In this document: one piece after another, positions 1 through 5,380 of the stretch
Position numbering within the stretch: position 1 is the stretch's first letter
Layout: each line of letters begins with the position of its first letter
NCBI GenBank assembly: GCA_036265385.1
Contig: DATAPD010000052.1
Span: 1 to 5,817 of the forward strand
Reading direction: 5' to 3'
Length of the DNA: 5,817 bases
DNA from: DATAPD01 sp036265385
Lineage (GTDB): Bacteria; Acidobacteriota; Terriglobia; Terriglobales; Acidobacteriaceae
The notes under the pieces: generated by a model
Told to the model about the DNA's origin: nothing
Databases searched by the model: none
The model's input: the letters and a program-made list of their open reading frames with translations, nothing else
Position numbers and translations under genes: made by a program

Positions 1-1
1 A

Positions 2-262
2 TACTTCGACCACTGGGTGACTCCCGAGATCTATTCGATGCGTTTCGATACACGCTTCTATATCGCGGTGCTTCCGAGTCATCAAACGGCGCTCACTCGA
101 TCGGAAGAGGTGAGCCACAGTTTGTGGATTACAGCCTGCGACGCGCTCACACGCATGGACCACCGGCATTTCCCAATTTTGCCGCCGACGACCACTGTTT
201 TACATCGCCTCGCCGGTTTATCGAGCTGGAAGCGGCTACAAGCAGAATTCGAACTCTGTTAG
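2..262 (+). CDS. Nudix hydrolase, NUDT19-like, C-terminal fragment (5' end outside window)
   Basis: The reading frame is open from the first bases of the window and ends at TAG 260-262, leaving 86 visible residues. The fragment begins YFDHWVTPE and continues with RFDTRFYIAVLP. This is the pattern that follows the Nudix box in the NUDT19/acyl-CoA diphosphatase-like branch: an H-W-(V/I)-T-P-E motif, then R-F-D-T-R-F and a beta strand. Further on, SLWITACDAL matches the 'WLTPAEAL' helix, and ILPPTTTVLHRLAGL matches the 'LLPPT...L..LA' C-terminal helix of the same group. The Nudix box with its metal-binding glutamates lies upstream of the window, so catalytic competence cannot be judged. The family hydrolyses nucleoside-diphosphate-linked compounds such as CoA derivatives; the substrate here is unknown. 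No terminator hairpin follows the stop codon. Confidence 0.8.
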   Translation, partial: YFDHWVTPEIYSMRFDTRFYIAVLPSHQTALTRSEEVSHSLWITACDALTRMDHRHFPILPPTTTVLHRLAGLSSWKRLQAEFELC

Positions 263-377
263 ACACATTCCATCACAAAAGCCGTCGTTGACGTCACGAT
301 TGGCCACGTGTGTAAATCGCTTCCATCTCTACATCGCGATCCAGATTCGCCTTTCACGCAGTCATCGTCGGGCTGAT

Positions 378-395
378 GTGGTACGTAGTGGTACG
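378..395. repeat. Two direct copies of GTGGTACG at 10-bp spacing upstream of the RlpA-like gene
   Basis: GTGGTACG occurs at 378-385 and again at 388-395, so the repeat starts lie exactly one helical turn apart. They are about 90 bp upstream of the RlpA-like start, in the 222-bp gap between the Nudix and RlpA-like genes. The phasing would suit a regulator binding two half-sites on one face of the DNA, but no known operator is recognised. I see nothing else of note in this gap apart from a TGACGTCA palindrome at 289-296 and an AT-rich stretch around 415-437. Confidence 0.3.
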
Positions 396-484
396 AAAAT
401 AAACGGTATCGAGTGGTTTTTTGTCACATATTACACCTTTGAGCGTGCTTAGGTTCCCAGGCTTCGCGATGGGGAATTTCGGGC

Positions 485-1174
485 ATGGTCGTTGCGGCAA
501 TTCCTTGTTCTATGAGGAACCGCCGTTCGTACAAAGCCGCAGCAATTTCGCCGTGCTATCTGCGATTTTTCCAATCGGGGGTAACGGTTTGGACTTTTGC
601 TGCGACAATCTTAATGCTAGCTCAAACCTTCAGCGCCGTTTCAGAGGCAGCCGACGAACAAACATCAGCCATCCTCAGCGAGAACCCAGCTGTTGAGGAG
701 AGACAATTAGATATCCCTTCAGTTGAGAGCTCGATTCCGGAGAATGTTTATGAAACGCCAGAAGAGAAAGATTTTGAAATACCGGCTATCATGGCTACGC
801 CTCTGCCACCCGTGATGCAGACTGGCCTCGCGTCGTGGTACGGAGCGAGACACCATGGAAAGCGAACCGCGAATGGAGAACGTTTCGATCAGAAGAAACT
901 CACGGCTGCGCATCCGACTCTGCCATGGGGCAGCATTGTAAAGGTGACCAGTCTCGCTAATGGAAAATCGGTTAACGTGCGGATAAATGACCGAGGACCA
1001 TTTATAAAAGATCGGATCATTGATCTCTCGCGAGCGGCTGCAAGAACGCTAGGAATGGCGGGGTTGATGCAGGTACAACTCGAATTGCTCACGCCAATTG
1101 AAACGCCCGAGTATCGGGAAGTCATCCAAGACGAGCAGCGCCAAGCGACGGCACCAGCATCAAACCAGAATTAA
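485..1174 (+). CDS. RlpA-like double-psi beta-barrel protein, exported
   Basis: This 229-residue protein belongs to the RlpA family of periplasmic septal lytic transglycosylases, which cleave peptidoglycan glycan strands lacking stem peptides. A basic N-terminus (RNRRSYK, residues 11-17) is followed by a hydrophobic segment (about 33-51) and a likely signal peptidase site after A55 (SEA|AD). Residues 56-110 are an acidic, proline-containing linker. The RlpA barrel spans about 112-203. Its hallmarks are SWYG (117-120), TANGE (128-132), TAAHPTLPWGS (140-150), RINDRGPF (166-173) and RIIDLS (177-182). The Glu, His and Asp positions conserved in the family are present. There is no lipobox cysteine at the cleavage site and no C-terminal SPOR domain, so this is a short soluble version, unlike canonical outer-membrane RlpA. 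I chose ATG 485 because GGGGAA (471-476) lies at usable distance; ATG 512 has no such site and would still keep the signal peptide. The stop TAA shares bases with a convergent minus-strand frame. Confidence 0.88.
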   Translation: MVVAAIPCSMRNRRSYKAAAISPCYLRFFQSGVTVWTFAATILMLAQTFSAVSEAADEQTSAILSENPAVEERQLDIPSVESSIPENVYETPEEKDFEIPAIMATPLPPVMQTGLASWYGARHHGKRTANGERFDQKKLTAAHPTLPWGSIVKVTSLANGKSVNVRINDRGPFIKDRIIDLSRAAARTLGMAGLMQVQLELLTPIETPEYREVIQDEQRQATAPASNQN

Positions 1175-1362
1175 CGCACGAAAAAATTACACGAGACGCG
1201 ATGGCCGCTGTACATTCGGGCGCGTGGTTCTTCGGATGAATTGAAAGCCTGAATTCTTGCGATATCCGCTGCTCTGGCGGAAGTGACAAGGAGGAGCAAG
1301 AGTTCCGATGCCAGTGATTGCGCGAGTCGCGTGCGCCCATTTCTCTGTCGTAGCTCACACAA
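1171..1362 (-). CDS. Possible small exported peptide, 63 aa, TTG start
   Basis: This is a tentative gene. A TTG start at 1362 is preceded by a strong purine-rich ribosome site (AAGGAAGGG on the minus strand, 1375-1367) four bases away. The translation has an Arg-rich N-terminus, then a leucine core (LLLLLV, residues 21-26) and SARA|AD, which resembles a signal peptidase site after residue 31. The remaining 32 residues carry a single cysteine and match no family I know. It starts 42 nt downstream of the 59-aa membrane protein on the same strand, so the two could share a transcript. Its TAA stop (1173-1171) overlaps the stop of the convergent RlpA-like gene in a shared TTAA. Against it stand the rare start codon, the small size and the glutamate just before the hydrophobic core. 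It could be chance. Confidence 0.3.
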   Translation of the reverse strand: MCELRQRNGRTRLAQSLASELLLLLVTSARAADIARIQAFNSSEEPRARMYSGHRVSCNFFVR

Positions 1363-1404
1363 GCAACCCTTCCTTACAGGCCGGAGTCGCTCGAAGCTGG
1401 TCAG

Positions 1405-1584
1405 TCAGTTCCAGCGGGAGCGAATCCAGAAACTTGCTAAGAGCACTGTAGCCATCAGCCCAGCAAGCAGCCACTGAATTCCGTAACGCGGAAGATAATA
1501 AGCTTCAACGAGGCCAATCGCGTAGAGTGTTGAGATAATCGAGATACGTCTGACTCGGTCACGCAGCTTTACTGTCTGCTTCAT
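1405..1584 (-). CDS. Small two-pass membrane protein, 59 aa, unknown function
   Basis: The product has a basic N-terminus (MKQTVKLRDRVRR), a first hydrophobic helix at about residues 14-31, a short loop with P32, R33 and Y34, a second helix at about 36-54, and a basic tail (RSRW). The positive-inside rule predicts both ends in the cytoplasm. I placed the start at ATG 1584 because GGAG (1598-1595) lies 10 nt upstream. The frame stays open to about 1764, but the extra residues are polar, cysteine-bearing and unlike a signal or membrane segment, so they are probably not translated. A perfect inverted repeat (1612-1635) sits 27 nt upstream in the leader. A 13-codon frame starting at ATG 1600 overlaps the start codon out of frame. 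No family is recognised; small membrane modulators and toxin-like peptides share this shape, but nothing shows which applies. Confidence 0.6.
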   Translation of the reverse strand: MKQTVKLRDRVRRISIISTLYAIGLVEAYYLPRYGIQWLLAGLMATVLLASFWIRSRWN

Positions 1585-1611
1585 TAATTTTTGGCTCCAT
1601 TCTGTTACCCT

Positions 1612-1635
1612 CAGAACCGAAACTTTTCGGTTCTG
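1612..1635. promoter_or_regulatory. Perfect 10-bp inverted repeat in the leader of the 59-aa membrane protein
   Basis: CAGAACCGAA (1612-1621) and TTCGGTTCTG (1626-1635) are exact reverse complements separated by four bases. On the minus-strand transcript the hairpin would end 27 nt before the start codon of the 59-aa gene and 13 nt before its GGAG site. There is no following T tract on either strand, so it is not an ordinary intrinsic terminator. It could be an operator for a dimeric repressor or a leader hairpin affecting translation. It does not match any named operator that I know. Confidence 0.55.
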
Positions 1636-2078
1636 CAAGGCTAATGTTGTAGTCTCGTTTGAGCATGGGATATGCCAGGGAGTGATTTGGTCAAATCGAA
1701 CCGATAATGCTGATGTGTTACAGCGCAATCCTGTTTTCGCCGCATGTGTGTGTCCCACTGGCAAACCGTGTTGTCGGTGACGTCACTGCGGAACATGGTT
1801 CTTTGCCGTGTCCGAATGTCGCAGCCACCGGATGTTTTGCTTGGACGCATTTGGTCCAGGGCGTATACCAGTGATTCGCTAGCCTCGGACTAACTCAGGC
1901 TCCGAGTCGCGCAGCCCCGAACCGGCCCTCGGCCGGGCGACGGCTCTAGCGTAGATGCTCATTGCCAAGTCAACTCAGCTCAGGCTGCCGGCAATTAGAG
2001 GGCGGTATGTTATCCCCTTGCGACGGATACTTTTGATAGGATATGTTTTCGTCGGCTTTATAGTTCAACAGGCGTTCC
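1636..2078. other. Gene-poor stretch with GC-rich dyads
   Basis: I find no convincing coding region here. Open frames exist on both strands but lack ribosome sites and family-like sequence. The structured part is 1884-1936. CTCGGA (1884-1889) pairs with TCCGAG (1901-1906), and CCGGCC (1922-1927) pairs with GGCCGG (1931-1936) across a 3-base loop. Neither is followed by a T run, so they are not typical terminators. A 10-bp palindrome GTGACGTCAC sits at 1777-1786. The stretch should also contain the promoter of the 2091 gene; no good sigma-70 pair is visible, with TAGGAT (2037-2042) the nearest -10-like hexamer. A structured non-coding RNA cannot be excluded. Confidence 0.5.
1667..1694 (-). promoter_or_regulatory. 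Weak candidate promoter for the 59-aa membrane protein
   Basis: On the minus strand TTGACC (1694-1689) matches five of six -35 consensus bases. Sixteen bases later comes TATCCC (1672-1667), a poor -10 match that keeps the TAT start. Transcription would begin near 1660, placing the perfect inverted repeat of 1612-1635 inside the leader. The -10 is weak, so this is a suggestion only. Confidence 0.25.
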
Positions 2079-2090
2079 AAGGGGAGTTTT

Positions 2091-2582
2091 ATGCTGTATC
2101 TTCCCAACTACGCCGGCGCGCTTCGGTGCATTGGTCAGGCTTTAGAAACCCGGAATATCGCTGTTTTTGAATTGGTCGTCGACGCTGATCAGTTTGTCGT
2201 TCGATGCGGCGATCCAAATCCGCCGTACACGGGCATTCTCACACTGCATTATTCACCCGAGAGGATCACAATTCTCGACCGTGAAGGTCAGGCACGGCGT
2301 CGACAGACGAAGCCGTACTTTAGATTCGACAGTTTGCCTGAAGTTCTGCGAGCCACAGGCAGGTACGTTGACAGCAAACGCGGGGAGATCCGCATGGTGA
2401 CAAACTGTTCTGCATCGGAAGCCGGCATCCAAGTTGAATATCAAACCAGAGGGGGAATAGAGGCGGAGACGCTATCTATGGCTACGATCCGCGAAATCGC
2501 CGTTCACATGTTCAAACGGCGAACTCGAATCTCAAACCCCATTGATATGCTAACCCGCCGAAATGAGAGGCCGACTTCTTGA
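2091..2582 (+). CDS. Hypothetical protein, 163 aa, unrecognised family
   Basis: ATG 2091 is preceded by a strong ribosome site, AAGGGGAG (2079-2086), four bases away, so the start is well supported. The protein is soluble, without signal peptide or membrane segment. It opens with an amphipathic helix containing LRCIGQALETRNI (residues 11-23). An alternating strand pattern follows (AVFELVVDADQFVVRCG, about 24-40, then TGILTLHYSPERITILDREGQARRR, about 47-71). A phenylalanine- and leucine-bearing helix (SLPEVLRATGRYVD, about 81-94) comes next, then more strands (GEIRMV, AGIQVEYQTRGG). The C-terminus is basic (HMFKRRTR..). This looks like a small alpha/beta fold. I do not recognise the family and see no catalytic motif. 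It stands alone on the plus strand and converges with the minus-strand 51-aa gene, leaving 33 bp between them without an obvious terminator. Confidence 0.7.
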   Translation: MLYLPNYAGALRCIGQALETRNIAVFELVVDADQFVVRCGDPNPPYTGILTLHYSPERITILDREGQARRRQTKPYFRFDSLPEVLRATGRYVDSKRGEIRMVTNCSASEAGIQVEYQTRGGIEAETLSMATIREIAVHMFKRRTRISNPIDMLTRRNERPTS

Positions 2583-2615
2583 TTTGCTGCTGACAAGGCC
2601 GTCAAATGCGCAATT

Positions 2616-2771
2616 TCATCCGCGTACCTGGTTGACAAAATCCTTGACGCCACGCTCAATAGCTCGTCGTCTCCGTCGCGACTTGAACAGGTTAACCATG
2701 CCGATCACTGCTAAGCCAATGCCGACCGTGCAAAAGGGAAGACCTAGGGTAAGCGCGATTTCGTCGAGCAT
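2616..2771 (-). CDS. Small one-pass membrane protein, 51 aa, unknown function
   Basis: ATG at 2771 follows an excellent ribosome site (AGGAGA, minus strand 2781-2776) by four bases, and the frame ends at TGA 2618-2616. The protein starts with an acidic N-terminus (MLDEIA). One hydrophobic helix follows (about residues 7-29: LTLGLPFCTVGIGLAVIGMVNLF), containing P12, C14 and a glycine-rich face. Then comes a block of five arginines (32-36) and an amphipathic basic tail (AIERGVKDFVNQVRG). The charge distribution predicts an outside N-terminus and a cytoplasmic tail. It lies 74 nt downstream of the 171-aa gene on the same strand and may be the last gene of that transcript. The function is unknown; it could be a small modulator of a membrane complex. 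The combination of ribosome site, clean helix and basic stop-transfer block makes a chance frame unlikely. Confidence 0.65.
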   Translation of the reverse strand: MLDEIALTLGLPFCTVGIGLAVIGMVNLFKSRRRRRAIERGVKDFVNQVRG

Positions 2772-2845
2772 TGTCTCTCCTGAACCGATCGCAAACGATC
2801 AACAATAAAGTGTCTTCTTAGATCAGCTCTGTGCTTGCGGCAAAT

Positions 2846-3361
2846 CTATTTAGCAGTGTGACGCGTGAACGAGATACATGCACTGACGAGACTCAGCTCA
2901 AGCGAATTTTGGTAAACAGATAACTCATTTTCACCGGCGCATGACCATCCCCGCCGAAGGTGCATAAGTCCCTCGAAATGCTGCACAAATGCACGCGAGT
3001 CCCAGATGGTTTTATACTCATTACCGCGACGAAGCATAAACGAACATTGATATATCCAGCAAACCCGCAGCGCATCTGCAAACGACACAATGAGGCGCTC
3101 GTCATCGGCGTCCCAGTCTTCTGGTTTTACTTCATTCACCAAGGGGTCCAGCCCCTCGTCGGAGCCGGCGAGGCCAAAAAAAGCGGCTAAGCCGTTATCG
3201 GTCATCCAGCAAGCAACTTCGATGAGAGAAGCCTCGGGAACAGAACTCCCGTAGGTATATAGCTCCACCGTGGCGAGCGAACCAACGATGCGGTCAAACG
3301 AAGGAACAACTTTCGTCAGATCCATATCGAAGTCGTGCGGGTGTCGCAGAGACTGGTACAT
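2846..3361 (-). CDS. Hypothetical protein, 171 aa, middle gene of minus-strand run
   Basis: The start is set at ATG 3361, 18 nt after the stop of the upstream 184-aa gene, which points to co-transcription. A GAG about 10 nt before the ATG is the only ribosome-site candidate; an internal ATG (residue 13, position 3325) has none. The protein is soluble and acidic in its middle (SDEGLDPLVNEVKPEDWDADDERL, about residues 67-90). It is predicted mostly helical, with several tryptophans and cysteines. No signal peptide or membrane segment is evident. I recognise no family and no catalytic signature. The pairing with the 184-aa gene is the main clue, and it suggests a two-protein accessory module of unknown role. 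Confidence 0.6.
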   Translation of the reverse strand: MYQSLRHPHDFDMDLTKVVPSFDRIVGSLATVELYTYGSSVPEASLIEVACWMTDNGLAAFFGLAGSDEGLDPLVNEVKPEDWDADDERLIVSFADALRVCWIYQCSFMLRRGNEYKTIWDSRAFVQHFEGLMHLRRGWSCAGENELSVYQNSLELSLVSACISFTRHTAK

Positions 3362-3379
3362 ATCAGAAGCTCAGCACAT

Positions 3380-3934
3380 TCATCCGTTGGATGAAAGTGG
3401 GGTGCATTGCGAATGCTGCACTACTTTCATTTCTTCGTCGAGGGCGCGCGTCCATCCGACGCTGCCAATCGTAGCGAATCGAAACCGCCTGCCATCACGT
3501 TCTCCCGCCCATTTTTCTGCCTCTTGCTGAGTTTGAAATACTCGCAGTTGAAGTATGCGCGTTTGTCCAATCTGCTCGCCAATCAGCTGGCGTCTGGCGC
3601 CACCTTTGGTGTGAGAGGGTCGTCTATCGAATTTGCGCCGTGTGCTTGGCGGTTTTTTCATTGTTTTCACATCTTTTGAAGCGGTTGCAATGCGTTGCGC
3701 TTTTGATCGGGTCTCCAACGGCTCGACGGCACGCGCCTCCTTACGAATCTGCAGCACGAGGGGCAACGATCTTAAGTGATGTCGCTCATACCCGAGTATC
3801 CACTCGAATAACCAATTCATCTCCGCTTGGTCCTCCGTGAATACGATTGGCTCGCCGTGTTTATTAACCACAAAAGCCGTGGATAAGTTTTTTACATAGA
3901 CGAATCCCGGTACCTCGGTTAACGGTTTGTCCAT
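3380..3934 (-). CDS. Hypothetical protein, 184 aa, first gene of minus-strand run
   Basis: I place the start at ATG 3934, five codons inside the longest frame, because GCGGGG lies about six bases upstream of it while ATG 3949 has no ribosome site. The N-terminal third (to about residue 65) looks folded: VPGFVYVKNLSTAFVVNKHGEPIVF, then a tryptophan-bearing helix (NWLFEWILGY). The middle (about 75-125) is strongly basic and low in hydrophobics (KDVKTMKKPP, RRKFDRRPSH), typical of a disordered or nucleic-acid-contacting linker. The C-terminal part (RILQLRVFQTQQEAEKWAGERDGRRFRFATIGS) again looks like a strand-helix-strand unit. No family is recognised, and binding to DNA or RNA is only inferred from charge. 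It is the first gene downstream of the IS on its strand, so read-through from the transposase or a junction promoter could affect it. Confidence 0.6.
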   Translation of the reverse strand: MDKPLTEVPGFVYVKNLSTAFVVNKHGEPIVFTEDQAEMNWLFEWILGYERHHLRSLPLVLQIRKEARAVEPLETRSKAQRIATASKDVKTMKKPPSTRRKFDRRPSHTKGGARRQLIGEQIGQTRILQLRVFQTQQEAEKWAGERDGRRFRFATIGSVGWTRALDEEMKVVQHSQCTPLSSNG

Positions 3935-4067
3935 ATTCCACCCCGCCATAAATGGTCAGCCAGCTGAAGCAATTGGGGTGCCTGTGTGCATTTGAGCGGT
4001 AAATCACGATTTTCCGTAGAGTTGAGGAAATACAGATGCGTTATTCGGCCAATTCTGGCAGGCCAAT

Positions 4068-4084
4068 GACATTTTGACATGTCA
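4068..4084. promoter_or_regulatory. Operator-like repeat TGACAT / TGACATGTCA overlapping a -35 element
   Basis: TGACAT occurs at 4068-4073 and again at 4075-4080. The second copy is half of a 10-bp perfect palindrome, TGACATGTCA (4075-4084). The palindrome overlaps the TTGACA hexamer of the candidate rightward promoter. A dimeric regulator binding here would cover the -35 region. Just upstream, GGCCAAT is also repeated (4048-4054 and 4061-4067). Confidence 0.3.
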
Positions 4085-4103
4085 CGGTTGGATGAGTGAT
4101 AAA
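4074..4103 (+). promoter_or_regulatory. Candidate rightward sigma-70 promoter cut off by the IS
   Basis: TTGACA (4074-4079) is a perfect -35. Eighteen bases later GATAAA (4098-4103) matches four of six -10 bases. Transcription would start near 4110, exactly where the IS begins. Before insertion the promoter would have led into the sequence now at 5499 onward, so the IS has probably separated it from its target. It now points into the 3' end of the transposase, in antisense orientation. Confidence 0.4.
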
Positions 4104-4110
4104 AAATTAT
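4103..4110. repeat. Left copy of the 8-bp target site duplication
   Basis: AAAATTAT immediately abuts the left inverted repeat and is identical to 5491-5498. An 8-bp duplication is the size expected for ISL3-family elements. Confidence 0.95.
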
Positions 4111-4134
4111 GGCTCATCGCGTAATCGAGTGGGT
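4111..4134 (+). repeat. Terminal inverted repeat of the IS (transposase 3' side)
   Basis: These 24 bp are an exact reverse complement of 5467-5490. Weaker similarity continues inward and includes ACAGCTCCG (4151-4159), which overlaps the transposase stop codon and also occurs inverted near the other end. Confidence 0.95.
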
Positions 4135-4148
4135 AAAATTTGATGGTT

Positions 4149-5380
4149 TCACAGCTCCGGCAACATCGAAGTAAGGATTTTCAGTCGCAGATATTCTTCG
4201 TCTCGAAGACCATAAGCGCGTCTCTGAATGACACGAATCTTGTTGTTTAGTCCCTCGACGAATCCCAGCGACACTTTGTTTTCCGGTCGGCTGTAAGCCG
4301 CAACTCCCTCCCAATGACGCTCGATCATCTCAGCAAATTTTTCAAAGGGTCTAAGCCTCTGCCATCTGAGTGCAGCCTTCCAGTTCTCAAAGAAGCGTCG
4401 CGCCCACCCTTCGCGCTCATAGCTCCACAGCTGGCCAAAGGACTCTTTGAGCAGGTAAGCGGTGTTGAGCCGCTTGTTGGCGCCGAGCAAAGTCTTCAAA
4501 GCTTGGCGGCCTTCCAGAGTCAGATTGTCCCAACGCGACAACAACGTGTACTTCTGCCCCTTGATAAAGCGGCGGTCTTTGCCACAAAGCCGGCCATATT
4601 CGCTCTTTCGCACTTGATCGAGCGCCTCACCCAAATGGCGCAGCACATGAAACTTGTCGTAAAGAATAGCCGCATGGGGAGCGCATCCTCGGGTAGCGTT
4701 GCGGAATGGTTTCCACATGTCCATTACGGCCAAGCGAATCCTTGCGCTCTTGGGTTTGCCCAGCTCATCAAAAAATTGCTTCAGGCTTTCTTCGGAGCGG
4801 TCCTGTCCGCCAAACCAGATCGGCCGCGTTTTCTCCAAGTCGCTCACCACGATGCGGTAGGTGTGTCCTTTGCGAATCGATATCTCGTCGATGCCGATCA
4901 CTTTCGGCCTGGGTTTGCCCGCCTTGGTCAGCTGCACTTTCATGTACTGCTTGTCGAGTTCTTTAACCGTGTGCCAGTCCAGCTTGAGTTCCTTGGCAAT
5001 ATCCTGGACCGTGGCCGTGCGACACCGCCGCCCCACATAGTAGCCAAAGCGCTTGGTGTAAAACGGATTGTCCGCCAAAAACTCCACTCGCTCGCGCTTC
5101 ACTTTGCCACAGCTTCGACAAAGGACCCGGCGCACCTCGAACTCCAGGTACACTCGCGTATCGCCGCATGGCAAATCTCGAATCTGGCGGACTCGACGGT
5201 CGTACCAGCCTTGTTGTACTTTCCCGCAGCTGCCACATACAGTTTTTTTGACCGCCGAACCAATGCGATAACACGCGCTTTCGGATCACCGAATACGCCA
5301 CGCACGCTCGACGACGGTCGAAACCCCTCGAAGGCGTATGTATCCCATAGCCGTCGGGTTCGCTTGATTGATTTCGCCAT
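4149..5380 (-). CDS. ISL3-family transposase, 410 aa, read through a -1 frameshift
   Basis: This DDE transposase catalyses cut-and-paste movement of the element. Translation starts at ATG 5380 and reads 46 codons (MAKSIKRTRRLW... to RRSKK). A -1 shift on A AAA AAA (5249-5243) then enters the second frame, which runs to TGA 4151-4149. The fused protein has the usual ISL3 size and order. A zinc finger has C49-x2-C52 and C88-x2-C91, with RDLPCGDTRVYLEFEVRRVLC between the pairs. A helix-turn-helix lies at about 124-147 (VQDIAKELKLDWHTVKELD). The DDE domain has D165 (VIGIDEISI), D221 (LAVMDMWKPF) and E376 (GFVEGLNNKIR). Without a shift the first frame gives a 93-residue product ending at 5099. The second frame is closed upstream by TGA at 5288-5286 and has no ATG, GTG or TTG before the first cysteine pair, so the finger depends on the shift. 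A simple disabling indel is the alternative. Confidence 0.93.
5243..5249 (-). promoter_or_regulatory. A7 slippery heptamer for -1 frameshifting in the transposase
   Basis: On the coding strand the zero frame reads TCA AAA AAA CTG, giving the -1 slippery pattern A AAA AAA C. Slipping back one base gives ACT GTA TGT, that is T-V-C, which starts the zinc finger C-G-S-C at once. Adding one A during transcription of the run would give the same protein. A possible hairpin (TTCGG-TGAT-CCGAA, 5293-5280) lies 30 bases upstream. A downstream stimulatory structure is not clear beyond the self-complementary GCAGCTGC just after the site. Confidence 0.75.

Noticed and set aside
1308..1451. A 47-codon plus-strand frame after AAGGAGG (1288-1294)
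   Set aside because: The ribosome-like motif is 13 bases from the ATG. The serine-rich translation looks random, and the frame runs antisense into the 59-aa membrane protein gene.
289..1785. Two TGACGTCA palindromes at 289-296 and 1778-1785
   Set aside because: An 8-bp palindrome occurring twice in 5.8 kb, in unrelated contexts, is not strong evidence of a shared regulator.
1884..1936. GC-rich dyads considered as a terminator or tRNA-like structure
   Set aside because: There is no T tract on either strand, and there is no T-loop GTTCRA motif or anticodon-arm layout consistent with a tRNA.
1955..2170. A 71-codon plus-strand frame with a hydrophobic segment ahead of the 163-aa gene
   Set aside because: It has no ribosome site and overlaps the well-started 2091 gene by 80 bases in another frame. 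The hydrophobic run probably reflects T-rich leader sequence.
2563..2808. An 81-codon plus-strand frame after the 163-aa gene
   Set aside because: It lies antisense to the 51-aa membrane protein, which has a far better ribosome site and protein character.
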